This document shows, piece by piece, positions 18,121 through 28,277 of a stretch of 64,000 nucleotides of DNA. The translations under genes and the position numbers were made by a program. Position 1 is the stretch's first letter, and each line of letters begins with the position of its first letter. This DNA comes from Lentibacter algarum (lineage in GTDB: Bacteria > Pseudomonadota > Alphaproteobacteria > Rhodobacterales > Rhodobacteraceae), in NCBI RefSeq assembly GCF_018860975.1, contig NZ_JAHKQI010000008.1:435746-499745 (forward strand). The letters are read 5' to 3'. The notes under the pieces are model-generated. The model was not told the DNA's origin. It was given only the letters and a program-made list of their open reading frames with translations, and did no database searches.

Positions 18121-19133
18121 GCCGCCCCCTCACTCAGTATCGTTAGCACTCTGGCGTCCGGCCCGAGCGGGGGCAGCTTCATCAGCCCTGCCAATCCGGC
18201 GCCGCCGGAAGTCGAAGTGGCCAGCCCGAGCTGTGCCAATGCAGGCATCGCAGCCTCGGCCTCAGTGTCAGAGAGTAGCATAAAGCCGTCAGCATCGCGC
18301 GAAAGCCCTTTAAGCGCAATCAGAGAGGCTTCCTTACAGTCAAGCCTGCCCATGTTCGAAACAGGCCCCTCGGTGCTCACGAATTGCCCCGCCTTGATGC
18401 TTTCATAAAGCGCCGGCGCATGTTCCGGCTCAACCACGATGATCTCGGGCGCGTCCCCCCAGACTTGCCGGAAGTAAGCCGCACAAGACGCTGCCAACCC
18501 GCCAACACCGGCCTGCAAGAAAATATGTGTGGGCGCATGTTCCATTTGCTCGAAGGCCTCGGCAGCAAGCGTAAGGTATCCCTCCATCAGCCGGTGCGGA
18601 ACCTCGGTGTAACCCGCCCACGAGCTGTCAGACAAAAGCTGCCAGCCGTTCGTTGCTGCCGCCTGTGCCGCTGCCTCCATGCTGTCCTCATAGCTGCCAG
18701 ACACCCGGACGACTTCGGCTCCTCGCGCTCTGAGCCGCTCGGCAAAGCCCTCGGGCACGGCGTCACTCAAGTAGATCACCGCCAACGCCCCGAAGGCCTC
18801 GGCCCCCGCCGCCACAGACAGTCCGTGGTTGCCCGCACTCGCACAGACAAATGTTTGGCCCTTGGCGCGGCCCTGCTCGGCCTCGCAGGCGATCACATAC
18901 GCCGCCCCGAGCGCCTTGAAACTTCCAAGCCCCATACGTGCGCGTTCGTCTTTAACAAAAACCTGCCCCGCACCAGCCAGTGCTTCCAGCAGCAAAAGCG
19001 GCGTCACAGCGGCCTTTGGGCAGCGCTCAAGCAAGGCCCGTGGCGCGCCTGCATTGGTGCTCGGAACAGGAACACCCGCCAGCACACCATCGCTAAGCCC
19101 TTTACCCGCATAGGGATTTTCCAGCAATCTCAC
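18117..19133 (-). CDS. Diaminopropionate ammonia-lyase-like PLP enzyme
   Basis: A 338-residue fold-type II PLP enzyme. The PLP lysine is in GLGSFKALGAAYV near residue 89, the Asn of SAGNHGLSVA contacts the cofactor, and the glycine-rich phosphate loop is AGVGGLAAS. The stretches DERARMGLGSFKALG and EASLIALKGLSRDADGFMLLSD resemble 2,3-diaminopropionate ammonia-lyase (YgeX/DpaL) more than threonine dehydratase, but it is about 60 residues shorter than YgeX. Start is a GTG, with a TTG two codons later as alternative. It is the first gene of a coupled pair with the M24 peptidase. Confidence 0.8.
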   Translation of the reverse strand: MRLLENPYAGKGLSDGVLAGVPVPSTNAGAPRALLERCPKAAVTPLLLLEALAGAGQVFVKDERARMGLGSFKALGAAYVIACEAEQGRAKGQTFVCASAGNHGLSVAAGAEAFGALAVIYLSDAVPEGFAERLRARGAEVVRVSGSYEDSMEAAAQAAATNGWQLLSDSSWAGYTEVPHRLMEGYLTLAAEAFEQMEHAPTHIFLQAGVGGLAASCAAYFRQVWGDAPEIIVVEPEHAPALYESIKAGQFVSTEGPVSNMGRLDCKEASLIALKGLSRDADGFMLLSDTEAEAAMPALAQLGLATSTSGGAGLAGLMKLPPLGPDARVLTILSEGAA

Positions 19134-19282
19134 ACCCTCACATTCTCAACCCTTAACCAAAGCCAATTCCGCTCCAAGGTCAAGCACCGCCCTTGGCTGA
19201 AAAATCGCAAAGCACCCTTTCAGTTTTTCCCCCTTTGGCATATGAGATGGCCAAGCATTAAAGCACGAGGGACCGCTGCCAC

Positions 19283-21448
19283 ATGACCGAGCCTGCTATC
19301 AGCCAAGATATCATTTCTGCGCATGGGCTCTCGCCCGACGAATACGAGCGCATCCTCGAAATCATGGGCCGCGAACCGACGTTCACCGAACTGGGCATTT
19401 TCTCGGCAATGTGGAATGAACACTGCTCTTATAAATCCTCCAAGAAATGGCTGCGCACCCTGCCCACGGAAGGCCCGCAAGTGATCTGCGGCCCCGGCGA
19501 AAACGCTGGCGTGGTTGATATCGGCGATGGTCAAGCCGTGATCTTCAAGATGGAAAGCCACAATCACCCAAGCTACATCGAGCCCTACCAAGGCGCGGCC
19601 ACAGGCGTTGGCGGCATCCTGCGTGACGTCTTCACAATGGGCGCACGGCCTATTGCAGCGATGAACTCGCTGAGCTTCGGCGAGAAGGATCACCCCAAAA
19701 CCCGTCAGCTTGTGCATGGCGTCGTTGAAGGCGTTGGCGGCTACGGCAACTGCTTTGGCGTTCCCACAGTCGGTGGTGAAGTGCGCTTTGATCCGGCCTA
19801 TAACGGCAACTGCCTTGTCAACGCCTTCGCCGCTGGCTTGGCGGACACCGACAAGATCTTCTACTCGGCAGCTTCCGGCGTCGGCATGCCCGTCGTCTAC
19901 CTCGGGGCCAAAACCGGCCGTGACGGTGTCGGCGGGGCGACAATGGCCTCAGCCGAGTTTGACGACAGCATCGAAGAAAAGCGCCCGACAGTGCAAGTCG
20001 GTGATCCCTTCACCGAAAAGCGCCTGATGGAAGCCACGCTTGAGCTCATGGGCACCGGTGCTGTGATCTCGATTCAAGACATGGGCGCTGCGGGCCTTAC
20101 CTGCTCCGCCGTCGAGATGGGCGACAAAGGCGGCCTCGGTGTGAAGCTCCAGCTTGACGATGTGCCGCAACGCGAGCCGAACATGACAGCCTATGAGATG
20201 ATGCTCTCTGAATCTCAGGAACGCATGCTCATGGTGCTAAAGCCCGAGCTCGAAGCCGAAGCCCGCGCCGTGTTCGAGAAATGGGACCTCGACTTTGCCA
20301 TCGTCGGTGAAACCATCGCCGAAGACCGTTTCATCATCATGCACGGCGACGAGCTTAAAGCCGACCTGCCGCTGGCAACGCTTTCTGGCTCTGCTCCCGA
20401 GTATGACCGCCCGTGGGTTGCGACACCTCCCGCCGAGCCGCTCACAGATGAAGACGTGCCGCAGATCGACGGCATCGACGGCCTCAAAGCCCTGCTGGCG
20501 ACACCAAACTACGCCGCCAAGCAATGGGTCTACGAGCAATACGACAGCATGGTCATGGGCGACACCGTCCGCAACCCGGGCTTTGGCGCAGGCGTCACCC
20601 GCGTTCACGGCACGCCCAAGCTGCTGGCTTTCACCTCTGACGTGACCCCGCGCTACGTCATGGCCAACCCCGAGATGGGCGGCAAACAAGCCGTCGCAGA
20701 AGCCTACCGCAACCTCACAGCTGTCGGTGCAACACCGCTGGCCAGCACCGACAACCTCAATTTCGGCAACCCCGAAAAGCCCGAGATCATGGGGCAATTT
20801 GTCGGCGCGATCAAAGGCATCGGCGAGGCCGTTGCCGCGCTTGATATGCCCATCGTCTCTGGCAATGTCTCGCTCTACAACGAGACCGACGGCACAGGCA
20901 TCTTGCCCACGCCAACAATCGCCGCTGTCGGGCTGATAAGCGACGAGAGCCGCGCCATCCTCGGCACCGCCCGCGAGGGCCATGTTGCATTGCTGATCGG
21001 CACAACCGAAGGCCACCTCGGCCAATCCGCCCTGCTCGCCGAAGTTTTCAACCGCGTTGAAGGCGACGCGCCTGCGGTTGATCTCGCGGCCGAGAAACTG
21101 CACGGCGACTTCATCCGCGACAACTTTGAATGGATCACCGCCTGCCTTGACCTCTCCGATGGAGGCCTCGCGCTCGCAGCCTTTGAAATGGCAGAGGCGT
21201 CCGGCGTCGGCGTGCAACTCGACAGTGACGACACCAAAACGCTGTTTGGCGAAGACCAGGCCCGCTACCTGATTGCCTGCAATTTCGATCAGGCAGAAGC
21301 GCTGATGCTCAAAGCTGGTCAAGCAGGTGTGCCCATCGCTTCTGTCGGCAAGTTTACCGGCACAGATGTCTGGTTCGGCAACAGCTCCGCCTCTCTGGAA
21401 GAGCTGCAAACGCTCTATCGCAGCAGCTTTGCCGACACCTTCGCCTAG
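19283..21448 (+). CDS. purL: Phosphoribosylformylglycinamidine synthase subunit PurL
   Basis: ATP-dependent amidation of FGAR to FGAM in purine synthesis, as the synthase subunit that works with PurS and PurQ. The 721-residue length is that of the small (three-component) PurL. Recognisable blocks are [14 protein letters not shown] near residue 35, [24 protein letters not shown] near residue 90, and [15 protein letters not shown] near residue 267. purQ and purS are not in the window. It leads a plus-strand series ending with grxD. Confidence 0.98.
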   Translation: MTEPAISQDIISAHGLSPDEYERILEIMGREPTFTELGIFSAMWNEHCSYKSSKKWLRTLPTEGPQVICGPGENAGVVDIGDGQAVIFKMESHNHPSYIEPYQGAATGVGGILRDVFTMGARPIAAMNSLSFGEKDHPKTRQLVHGVVEGVGGYGNCFGVPTVGGEVRFDPAYNGNCLVNAFAAGLADTDKIFYSAASGVGMPVVYLGAKTGRDGVGGATMASAEFDDSIEEKRPTVQVGDPFTEKRLMEATLELMGTGAVISIQDMGAAGLTCSAVEMGDKGGLGVKLQLDDVPQREPNMTAYEMMLSESQERMLMVLKPELEAEARAVFEKWDLDFAIVGETIAEDRFIIMHGDELKADLPLATLSGSAPEYDRPWVATPPAEPLTDEDVPQIDGIDGLKALLATPNYAAKQWVYEQYDSMVMGDTVRNPGFGAGVTRVHGTPKLLAFTSDVTPRYVMANPEMGGKQAVAEAYRNLTAVGATPLASTDNLNFGNPEKPEIMGQFVGAIKGIGEAVAALDMPIVSGNVSLYNETDGTGILPTPTIAAVGLISDESRAILGTAREGHVALLIGTTEGHLGQSALLAEVFNRVEGDAPAVDLAAEKLHGDFIRDNFEWITACLDLSDGGLALAAFEMAEASGVGVQLDSDDTKTLFGEDQARYLIACNFDQAEALMLKAGQAGVPIASVGKFTGTDVWFGNSSASLEELQTLYRSSFADTFA

Positions 21449-21452
21449 CCTT

Positions 21453-21477
21453 GTAAGCGGCGCACAAGCCGCCTACA
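21453..21477 (+). terminator. Hairpin between purL and bolA
   Basis: GTAAGCGGC and GCCGCCTAC pair with one mismatch around a 6-nt loop directly after the purL stop, followed by ATTTC rather than a T run. It could stop transcription weakly or protect the purL 3' end. bolA may still be reached by read-through. Confidence 0.35.
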
Positions 21478-21519
21478 TTTCAAGCAACCCAGTATTACTT
21501 TACCCAACCGGAGAGCAAA

Positions 21520-21756
21520 ATGGCCATTCACGCCGACCAACTCGAAGCCATCCTGCGCGACAGCTTCCCTGACGCCGAGATCAAAGTCGCCGGCGACGAC
21601 GGCGTGCATATGTCAGCGATGATCATCGACGAAAGCTTCCGCGGCAAAAACCGTGTGCAACAACAACGCGCTGTCTATGCAGCCCTCAAAGGCAAAATGG
21701 ACGGCCCCAGCGGCGAGCTTCACGCGCTCGCCCTGACCACGAAAGCGCCTGAGTAA
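21520..21756 (+). CDS. bolA: BolA family protein
   Basis: A 78-residue BolA-fold protein with DAEIKVAGDDGVHMSAMIIDESFRGKNRVQQQR. In this family the invariant histidine and FRGKxRVxQ region partner with a monothiol glutaredoxin to bind a [2Fe-2S] cluster. The pairing fits the grxD gene two ORFs downstream in the same run. Preceded by GGAGAG. Possible roles are iron sensing or iron-sulfur trafficking; the exact subfamily (IbaG or BolA) is not decided. Confidence 0.93.
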   Translation: MAIHADQLEAILRDSFPDAEIKVAGDDGVHMSAMIIDESFRGKNRVQQQRAVYAALKGKMDGPSGELHALALTTKAPE

Positions 21757-21965
21757 TGTGGTGGGTTTGGGCCCTCGGCGCTTTGGCTGCGATCATCGCA
21801 ATCGCTGCTTGCGTTGAGGCCTTTGTTAAACGCAACCGCCCCAAACGCCCGCTTGTTGACACTCAACCAACAATGCCCCACGCCCGCTACAACCTCGGCG
21901 CCGGATTTGAAAAAGAATGGCGGCCAAAGCTGCCAAAAGACACCGAAAAAGGAACCTCAAAATGA
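21756..21965 (+). CDS. Small single-pass membrane protein
   Basis: A 69-residue protein with one N-terminal transmembrane helix (residues 2-23, WWVWALGALAAIIAIAACV) and a charged, proline-rich cytoplasmic tail ending EKEWRPKLPKDTEKG. I do not recognise a family. Its ATG uses the last base of the bolA stop codon (TAATG) and its stop overlaps the grxD start by 4 bp (ATGA), so it is translated as part of the bolA-grxD unit and probably real. Confidence 0.75.
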   Translation: MWWVWALGALAAIIAIAACVEAFVKRNRPKRPLVDTQPTMPHARYNLGAGFEKEWRPKLPKDTEKGTSK

Positions 21966-22324
21966 CTGACGCAAACACCCAGATCGACGAAACCGTCAAA
22001 GCCAACGACGTGGTGCTGTTCATGAAAGGCACCAAAGAGATGCCCCAATGCGGCTTCTCCTCGCGTGTTGCAGGCGTGCTCAACTTTATGGATGTCGACT
22101 ACCAAGACATCAACGTGCTGGCCGATGAAGGCATCCGCCAAGGCATCAAAGACTACTCGGATTGGCCAACAATCCCGCAGCTCTACGTCAAAGGCGAGTT
22201 CGTCGGCGGCTGTGACATCATCACCGAAATGATGCTTTCAGGCGAGATCGACACGCTCTTCACCGACAACGGCGTCACCTTCAACAAAGAAGCGGCAGAC
22301 AAAATCCGTGAAGCCAACGCTTAA
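21962..22324 (+). CDS. grxD: Monothiol glutaredoxin, Grx4 family
   Basis: A 120-residue CGFS-type glutaredoxin that binds a glutathione-coordinated [2Fe-2S] cluster and passes it to targets or to BolA. The active site is QCGFSS near residue 29, with the glutathione-binding block WPTIPQLYVKGEFVGGCDI. The ATG at 21962 has AAGGA upstream and overlaps the preceding stop. Followed by a strong terminator shared with rpsI. Confidence 0.97.
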   Translation: MTDANTQIDETVKANDVVLFMKGTKEMPQCGFSSRVAGVLNFMDVDYQDINVLADEGIRQGIKDYSDWPTIPQLYVKGEFVGGCDIITEMMLSGEIDTLFTDNGVTFNKEAADKIREANA

Positions 22325-22357
22325 ACGCTTTGCTTTAAGTAATTGACGACTAACAAA

Positions 22358-22385
22358 AAAGGGCTGCCCAATGAGGCAGCCCTTT
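22358..22385. terminator. Bidirectional terminator between grxD and rpsI
   Basis: A perfect 8-bp stem GGGCTGCC/GGCAGCCC is flanked by AAA on one side and TTT on the other. It works for both the plus-strand grxD transcript and the minus-strand rplM-rpsI transcript. Confidence 0.85.
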
Positions 22386-22406
22386 CTCTTTGTATGTATC
22401 TGAATC

Positions 22407-22898
22407 TTAGCGCTTAGAGAACTGGAAGCTACGACGCGCTTTGCGGCGGCCAAACTTCTTACGTTCAACAACGCGGCTGTCGCGTGTCAGGAAGCCAGCG
22501 GCTTTCAGTGGTGCACGCAGGGTCGGGTCATAAAGCTGAAGTGCTTTTGAAACACCGTGCTTAACCGCGCCAGCTTGGCCCGACAGGCCTCCGCCTTTGA
22601 CAGTCGCAACAACGTCAAACTGGTCTTCAACACCGGCAACCTCGAAAGGCTGACGCAGGATCATTTGCAGAACCGGACGTGCGAAATATTTGTTGATCTC
22701 TTTGCCGTTCACAACAACCTTGCCTGAACCTGGTTTGATCCAGACACGGGCAACCGCGTCTTTACGCTTGCCTGTCGCATAAGAGCGGCCGAGTTCGTCG
22801 CGCACGGGCTCGCGTGGCTCAGCCACAACTTCCGCAACAACAGCATTGCCTTCGGCAACGGCGCCGAGGTCTTCGAGTGAGTTCACTTGATCAGTCAT
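22407..22898 (-). CDS. rpsI: 30S ribosomal protein S9
   Basis: A 163-residue protein ending in the highly basic tail [17 protein letters not shown], the hallmark of S9, whose tip reaches tRNA in the P site. The core motif [21 protein letters not shown] is near residue 40. An acidic N-terminal extension of about 35 residues is typical of alphaproteobacteria. It follows rplM by 5 bp in the usual L13-S9 operon. Confidence 0.98.
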   Translation of the reverse strand: MTDQVNSLEDLGAVAEGNAVVAEVVAEPREPVRDELGRSYATGKRKDAVARVWIKPGSGKVVVNGKEINKYFARPVLQMILRQPFEVAGVEDQFDVVATVKGGGLSGQAGAVKHGVSKALQLYDPTLRAPLKAAGFLTRDSRVVERKKFGRRKARRSFQFSKR

Positions 22899-22903
22899 TG
22901 TGC

Positions 22904-23362
22904 TCAGCTCCGTGTGTTTTTCTTGTTCATCGCCTTAACGTCGAGAACAGTTGGGTTTTGGGCTTCATGGCCGTGCTCTGTGCCGGCATGAACGCGTAGG
23001 TTGGTCATTTGCTTACGGCTCAACGGGCCGCCTGGAAGCATACGCTGAACAGCTTTGATCACAACGCGCTCGGGGTGCTTGCCCTCAAGGATCTGTTGCT
23101 TGGTGCGCTCTTTGATGCCGCCCGGGTGACCAGTGTGCCAGTAGAAGTTTTCTTCACGCTTCTTGCCGGTCAGCTGGATTTTGTCGGCATTGATGACAAT
23201 AACATTGTCGCCCATGTCCATGTGTGGTGTGAACGTGGCTTTGTGCTTGCCACGCAGACGCATCGCGATGATCGAAGCCAAACGGCCCAGCACGACGCCT
23301 TCAGCGTCAATGATGATCCATTTTTTCTCGATATCAGCGGGTGTCGCTGTAAAGGTCTTCAT
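22904..23362 (-). CDS. rplM: 50S ribosomal protein L13
   Basis: A 152-residue protein with the L13 blocks [20 protein letters not shown] and [16 protein letters not shown], and a C-terminal half containing [20 protein letters not shown]. It is first gene of the rplM-rpsI operon. The 169 bp upstream are AT-rich and hold two short palindromes, so the operon promoter is likely there. Confidence 0.98.
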   Translation of the reverse strand: MKTFTATPADIEKKWIIIDAEGVVLGRLASIIAMRLRGKHKATFTPHMDMGDNVIVINADKIQLTGKKREENFYWHTGHPGGIKERTKQQILEGKHPERVVIKAVQRMLPGGPLSRKQMTNLRVHAGTEHGHEAQNPTVLDVKAMNKKNTRS

Positions 23363-23474
23363 GTGAGAAACCCCTGAGATAATAGGTTACGCGCTCGGAT
23401 ACCGTCCGACGCTTACGGAATGTGGGGGTTATATAGGCTTTGTAAGGTTAATCAACAGCAATAAGCTCCAATTT

Positions 23475-23515
23475 ATTTAGCTAAATCAGACACTTATAAA
23501 ATAGGTATTATTTTA
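23475..23515. promoter_or_regulatory. AT-rich palindromes upstream of rplM
   Basis: ATTTAGCTAAAT at 23475-23486 is a perfect 12-bp palindrome. TAAAATA at 23497-23503 and TATTTTA at 23509-23515 form a second, spaced one. They lie 113-153 bp upstream of the rplM start and 17 bp past the thioesterase stop. They may be an UP element, an operator or a weak terminator of the thioesterase gene. Confidence 0.3.
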
Positions 23516-23531
23516 CCCCAACTTCGCGGCG

Positions 23532-23951
23532 CTACTTCGGCGGAATAGAATAGGTCATCGTCGAACGTGCCACAGGCTTGTCTTCGCCGATCGAGTAAAT
23601 AAGCACATCGCCAACAGCCAGCATTTTGCCGAGCTTGAGCAATGTGCACTTTGCCAGCAAATCCTTGCCAGCCGCGGGTTTGCGCATGAAATCAAGGCTA
23701 CAACTCGTGGTCACGGCAAGGGCCTTCTTGCCGATCATCGACAAAACCCCTGCGTAAACGGCGACATCCGCGAGCATAAACATCGTCGGCCCCGACACCG
23801 TCCCACCTGGGCGCAGGTGTTTCTCGGCAACCGGCAGACGAATCTCCGTATACATTTCTTCAACGTGCTCGACGACAAACTCGCCAACCAACTGGGGAAA
23901 GACCTCATCCAGAAAGTCCTGTAGCTCTGTCTTGTCTAATACCACTGGCAT
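23532..23951 (-). CDS. PaaI-family thioesterase (hotdog fold)
   Basis: A 139-residue protein of hotdog thioesterase size. The block HLRPGGTVSGPTMFMLADVAVYAGVLS is the usual loop plus central helix, with Asp as the likely catalytic residue, and is followed by TTSCSLDFMRKP. It should hydrolyse acyl- or phenylacetyl-CoA thioesters. It is divergent from an enoyl-CoA hydratase gene 58 bp away, which suggests a shared acyl-CoA context. The ATG at 23951 has GAGG upstream. Confidence 0.85.
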   Translation of the reverse strand: MPVVLDKTELQDFLDEVFPQLVGEFVVEHVEEMYTEIRLPVAEKHLRPGGTVSGPTMFMLADVAVYAGVLSMIGKKALAVTTSCSLDFMRKPAAGKDLLAKCTLLKLGKMLAVGDVLIYSIGEDKPVARSTMTYSIPPK

Positions 23952-24009
23952 GTCTTTACCTCATCCGATCCGCAAGCGTAGACTGCCCCTCAGCGAAAAG
24001 GAGAGCAAG

Positions 24010-24789
24010 ATGGCAATTTTGGAACGTAGCGACACAGGTGCCGTTGCACATCTGAAGTTAAACGCCCCCGAGCGTATGAACGCCCTCTCAAATGAGATGA
24101 TCGCCGCTCTGCAAAGCCAGTTTGACAGCCTTAAAGACGACAACAGCATTCGGGTCGTTGTGCTGTCGGCAAACGGCAAGGCCTTTTGCGCGGGGCATGA
24201 TCTCAAACAAATGACAGCCGCCCGCCAGAACCAAGACGCAGGAAAAGCCGCCTTCGCCGATCTTTTCGCGCGCTGCTCGCAGATGATGCTCAGCATCCGC
24301 GCCCTGCCCCAGCCTGTCATAGCTGTACCGCATGGCATTGCCACGGCCGCGGGGTGTCAGCTTGTTGCCTCCTGCGACTTGGCCGTGGCCGAAGCCGGAA
24401 CGCGCTTTGGCGTCAACGGCGTCAATATCGGGCTGTTTTGCTCGACACCGATGGTCGCGCTCAGCCGCAACATCCCGCGCAAACATGCGTTTGAAATGCT
24501 CACCACCGGAGCGTTCATATCTGCCGAGCGCGCAGCGGAGCTCGGCCTCGTGAACCGCGTGGCTGTCGGGGCAGAAGCCAAAGCTCTGAAAATGGCCGAG
24601 TTGATCGCCAGCAAGCTTGGCGCGGCGGTGAAAATTGGCAAACAGGCCTTCTACCAGCAAGGCGAAATGTCTCTTGAAGACGCCTACGCCTTCACCGGTG
24701 ATGTCATTGTCGAAAACATGCTTTATCGTGACACCGAAGAAGGCATCGCTGCGTTCCTTGAAAAACGTGATCCGGACTGGAACCAGTAA
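24010..24789 (+). CDS. Enoyl-CoA hydratase/isomerase family protein
   Basis: A 259-residue crotonase-fold protein. FCAGHDLKQM near residue 61 and the GIATAAGCQLVASCDLAVAE segment near residue 113 form the oxyanion hole. The stretch FGVNGVNIGLFCSTPMVALSRNI is like ECHDC3-type proteins, whose physiological substrate is unsettled. The ATG at 24010 is preceded by AAGGAGAG; an upstream in-frame ATG at 23932 lies inside the divergent gene and is rejected. Confidence 0.88.
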   Translation: MAILERSDTGAVAHLKLNAPERMNALSNEMIAALQSQFDSLKDDNSIRVVVLSANGKAFCAGHDLKQMTAARQNQDAGKAAFADLFARCSQMMLSIRALPQPVIAVPHGIATAAGCQLVASCDLAVAEAGTRFGVNGVNIGLFCSTPMVALSRNIPRKHAFEMLTTGAFISAERAAELGLVNRVAVGAEAKALKMAELIASKLGAAVKIGKQAFYQQGEMSLEDAYAFTGDVIVENMLYRDTEEGIAAFLEKRDPDWNQ

Positions 24790-24929
24790 GCTGATTTGCG
24801 CCTGTTGTGAACTTTTTGAGGCATATCCCCATGCTCCGCCCTTTTTTTTACGCAATTGCCTTAATGTTGCCACATTTGGGCTTCAAGCAGACTAAACACA
24901 GGCACAGATACGTGTCTCCTGTGACACAG

Positions 24930-26264
24930 ATGATGATCAAGTGGGTCACCGTCGGCATTATGTCTCTCCAGGCCACGCTCTCTCTGGCCGCCGAAACGCT
25001 AAAGCCGGTGACCCACTCGGATTTCCCCACTTTTTCTGAAGAGCTTGTGATGCTAGGCCGCGATCTGTTTCATGATCCGATCTTGTCAGGCAACCGCAAC
25101 ATTTCCTGTGCCTCGTGTCATCACGCATGGCTCGGCTCCGCCGATGCTGTCGCCCTCTCGGTTGGTGAAGGCGGCGCAGGGCTTGGCACAAGGCGTCATG
25201 GCACGCCTGCCTCCCCCGCCGAGAAGCACGTCCCGCGCAATGCACCGGCGATCTTCAATCTAGGCGCATCCGAGTTTACCACGCTGTTTCACGACGGGCG
25301 GGTGATGGTTGATGATACGGCCCCATACGGCATTTCGATGCCAAAGGGGTTTGAGCTTGAACGCGAAGTCACAAACCTTTTGGCCGCGCAGGCGTTGCTG
25401 CCCGTCACCTCCTTTGAGGAAATGGCCGGCCAACACGGCGAGAACGACGTCGCAGACGCATTGAGCAAAGGCAAAGTGCACGGGCCGGAGGGCGCTTGGG
25501 CGATTCTGACAGCGCGGGTTGAGGGCATCCCCGCCTACCGCGCACAGTTTGACACGCAAATAGGCGCTGACAAACCGCTGCACATCACCGACATCGGCAA
25601 TGCCATCGGCGCATTTCTGGCGTTTGAGTTCCGCGCTGATAACAGCCCGTTTGATGCCTACCTGCGCGGCGACACACAGGCCCTCACCCCCGCGCAGACA
25701 CGCGGCATGGAGCTGTTCTACGGCAAGGCCGAATGCTCAACATGCCACGCGGGCCGCTTTCAAACCGATCACGACTTCCACGCCATCGGCATCCCCCAAA
25801 TCGGCCCCGGCAAAGGCCATGACAGCAGCAGCACCGCCTTCGCCGATCACGGCCGCGCCGCCATCACCGGCAAGCCCGAAGACAAATATTGCTTTCGCAC
25901 ACCAAGCCTGCGCAACGTCGCGCTCACAGGGCCATATGGCCACTCCGGCGCCTATGCCACGCTTGAGGAAGTGCTCGGGCATCACCTTGATCCACACGCC
26001 TCACTGATAGGCTTTGACCCCGCCAAAGCCCCTCTCCCTGCGCTTGGGGGCTACGGTCAGGTCACACCGCAACTCCCCGAACACGCCGAGATCGAGCGCA
26101 TATTTGCTGCGATCACACTCGACCTACCGCCGCTCACAGAGGGCGAGCAAGCCGATATCATCGCCTTCCTGCACAGCCTCACCGACAGCAGTTCTGTCAA
26201 TGGACGCCTCGGCGCGCCGCTTGGCGTGCCTTCAAAACTACGCGTTGATACGATCGCCGACTAA
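24930..26264 (+). CDS. Di-heme cytochrome c peroxidase family protein (MauG/CCP)
   Basis: A periplasmic di-heme protein of about 444 residues. From the ATG at 24930 it starts with a good signal peptide ([20 protein letters not shown]). The first heme site is C60-A-S-C63-H64 and the second C269-S-T-C272-H273. [18 protein letters not shown] near residue 330 is the conserved region after the second heme in bacterial cytochrome c peroxidases and MauG. It reduces peroxide or performs a MauG-like oxidation; no amine dehydrogenase gene is nearby. No clear ribosome binding site precedes the ATG, and the frame is open upstream to 24807, so the start is uncertain. Confidence 0.85.
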   Translation: MMIKWVTVGIMSLQATLSLAAETLKPVTHSDFPTFSEELVMLGRDLFHDPILSGNRNISCASCHHAWLGSADAVALSVGEGGAGLGTRRHGTPASPAEKHVPRNAPAIFNLGASEFTTLFHDGRVMVDDTAPYGISMPKGFELEREVTNLLAAQALLPVTSFEEMAGQHGENDVADALSKGKVHGPEGAWAILTARVEGIPAYRAQFDTQIGADKPLHITDIGNAIGAFLAFEFRADNSPFDAYLRGDTQALTPAQTRGMELFYGKAECSTCHAGRFQTDHDFHAIGIPQIGPGKGHDSSSTAFADHGRAAITGKPEDKYCFRTPSLRNVALTGPYGHSGAYATLEEVLGHHLDPHASLIGFDPAKAPLPALGGYGQVTPQLPEHAEIERIFAAITLDLPPLTEGEQADIIAFLHSLTDSSSVNGRLGAPLGVPSKLRVDTIAD

Positions 26265-26305
26265 GTGCTCTTTCAAATGCCGCCGACATGCCCTACATCG
26301 CCCCT

Positions 26306-27649
26306 ATGACAGACAGATTACACATCATCGGCGGCGGGCTTGCGGGCTCCGAAGCAGCATGGCAAGCGGCGAACCTCGGCGTGCCCGTGACCATTCATGA
26401 AATGCGGCCCAAGGTCGGCACCTTCGCGCACCACACCGGCAACCTGGCCGAAATGGTCTGCTCGAACTCCTTTCGCTCTGACGACAGCGAGCAAAACGCT
26501 GTTGGCCTGCTGCATTGGGAGATGCGCCAAGCGGGCGGCATCATCATGGCCACCGCCGACAAACACCGCCTCCCCGCTGGCGGCGCGCTGGCGGTTGACC
26601 GCGAGCCATTTGCCGAGTCGGTGACTGAAGCCATCAAAGCCCACCCGCTGATAGATGTCTCCTATGAGGAGATCACCGAACTGCCGACATCCGGCCAATG
26701 GATCATCGCCACAGGCCCGCTCACCTCAGACGCGCTCTCCAGCGCAATCGCCAAGGCCACAGGCGCCGAAGCGCTGGCCTTTTTTGACGCCATCGCCCCC
26801 ATCGTCTACGCTGACAGCATCAACATGGATGTCGCATGGATGCAGTCGCGCTATGACAAGGGCGACAGCGAGGAAGAGCAAAAAGCCTACCTCAACTGCC
26901 CGATGGACGAAGCCCAGTATAATGCCTTCATCGACGCGCTGCTCGCCGCCGACAAGGCCGAGTTCCGTGAAGGCGAAACCGCCAAGTATTTTGACGGTTG
27001 CCTGCCGATTGAAGTCATGGCCGAGCGTGGCCGCGAAACGCTCCGCTTCGGCCCGATGAAACCCGTCGGCCTCACCAACCCGCACCAGCCAGACGTGAAG
27101 GCCCACGCCGTTGTGCAACTGCGCTTTGACAACGCCCTCGGCACCCTGATGAACATCGTCGGTTTCCAAACCAAAATGAAGCACGGCGCGCAGGTTGAAG
27201 TGTTCAAAACCATCCCCGGCCTAGAGGACGCCAGCTTTGCCCGCCTCGGCGGCATTCACCGCAACAGCTTCATCAACTCGCCAACTCTGCTTGATGACCA
27301 GATGCGCCTCAAATCACAGCCGAATATCCGCTTTGCAGGCCAGATCACCGGCGTTGAAGGCTATGTTGAAAGCGCTGGTATGGGCTTGCTCGCAGGTCGC
27401 CTCGCCGCCGCCGAGTTGCAGGGACGCTCGCTTACAGGCCCCGCGCCGGAAACCGCAACAGGCGCACTTGTTACCCACATCACCGGCGGCGCCGAGGCTA
27501 AATATTTTCAGCCGATGAACGTCAACTTCGGCCTGTTCCCGCCTGTCGAAGGTATCAAAGGCGGGCGCAAACGCCGCGTCGAGCGTTACAAAGCCTATAC
27601 CGACCGCGCCAAAACCCTCTGGACAGATTGGCTGGACGCACAGGTCTAA
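26306..27649 (+). CDS. trmFO: tRNA (uracil-5-)-methyltransferase TrmFO
   Basis: A 447-residue folate- and FAD-dependent enzyme that makes m5U54 in the T loop of tRNA. The FAD-binding start is [18 protein letters not shown], followed by the TrmFO-specific [31 protein letters not shown] near the C-terminus is also diagnostic. The ATG at 26306 gives the usual N-terminus; an in-frame ATG at 26288 adds six residues. Next gene starts after 19 bp on the same strand. Confidence 0.95.
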   Translation: MTDRLHIIGGGLAGSEAAWQAANLGVPVTIHEMRPKVGTFAHHTGNLAEMVCSNSFRSDDSEQNAVGLLHWEMRQAGGIIMATADKHRLPAGGALAVDREPFAESVTEAIKAHPLIDVSYEEITELPTSGQWIIATGPLTSDALSSAIAKATGAEALAFFDAIAPIVYADSINMDVAWMQSRYDKGDSEEEQKAYLNCPMDEAQYNAFIDALLAADKAEFREGETAKYFDGCLPIEVMAERGRETLRFGPMKPVGLTNPHQPDVKAHAVVQLRFDNALGTLMNIVGFQTKMKHGAQVEVFKTIPGLEDASFARLGGIHRNSFINSPTLLDDQMRLKSQPNIRFAGQITGVEGYVESAGMGLLAGRLAAAELQGRSLTGPAPETATGALVTHITGGAEAKYFQPMNVNFGLFPPVEGIKGGRKRRVERYKAYTDRAKTLWTDWLDAQV

Positions 27650-27668
27650 GCACGGTTACACTGGCCAA

Positions 27669-28277
27669 ATGACAGATAAATTTCTCGAACAGGCCTACGA
27701 TACTCCGGGCGACACCCGTGATCTCTACAATGCTTGGGCCAAAAGCTATGACGCCGAACTCAGCGAAAACGGCTACGTCACACCCGAGCGCTGCGCCGCT
27801 GCCCTGCGCGCCTATAGTGCCGGCCTCGACCTGCCCGTGCTCGACTTTGGCTGCGGCACAGGCCTCTCCGGCCTCGCCCTCAAACTGCAAGGCTTTGAGC
27901 TGATAGACGGCGTCGATGTCTCCTCCGACATGCTCGAGGGCGCGCGCGAAAAACAGATCTACCGGAAGCTCACCTTGCTTGAGCCCGGCTCCGATCTGCC
28001 TCACAAAGCCGGTGCCTACGCCGCCATCACCTGTATCGGCGTGATCGGCGTCGGCGCGGCCCCCATCTCGGTGTTTGATCAGGTGATGAATGGCCTCGCC
28101 AAAGGTGGGCTCACCGTGCTCAGCTTCAATGACCACGCGCTTGAAGATCCCGCCTATGAGGCCAAACTCGACAGCTACACAGGCAGCGGCCAAGCACGAC
28201 TTCTGTTCAAAGAACACGGCCCGCATATCCCCGGTATCGGCCTTGGCTCAAACGTCTATGTGCTTGAAAAACTGTGA
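27669..28277 (+). CDS. Class I SAM-dependent methyltransferase
   Basis: A 202-residue Rossmann-type methyltransferase. Motif I is VLDFGCGTGLSGLAL near residue 57, motif II includes DGVDVSSDML near residue 80. The N-terminal YDTPGDTRDLYNAWAKSYDAEL resembles the family related to Williams-Beuren region methyltransferases. Substrate not predictable. Its stop overlaps the gluQRS start by 4 bp (GTGA), so they are co-translated. Confidence 0.85.
   Translation: MTDKFLEQAYDTPGDTRDLYNAWAKSYDAELSENGYVTPERCAAALRAYSAGLDLPVLDFGCGTGLSGLALKLQGFELIDGVDVSSDMLEGAREKQIYRKLTLLEPGSDLPHKAGAYAAITCIGVIGVGAAPISVFDQVMNGLAKGGLTVLSFNDHALEDPAYEAKLDSYTGSGQARLLFKEHGPHIPGIGLGSNVYVLEKL

Noticed and set aside
20237-21409. 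A 390-codon minus-strand open frame
   Set aside because: Antisense shadow of purL caused by high GC at third codon positions.
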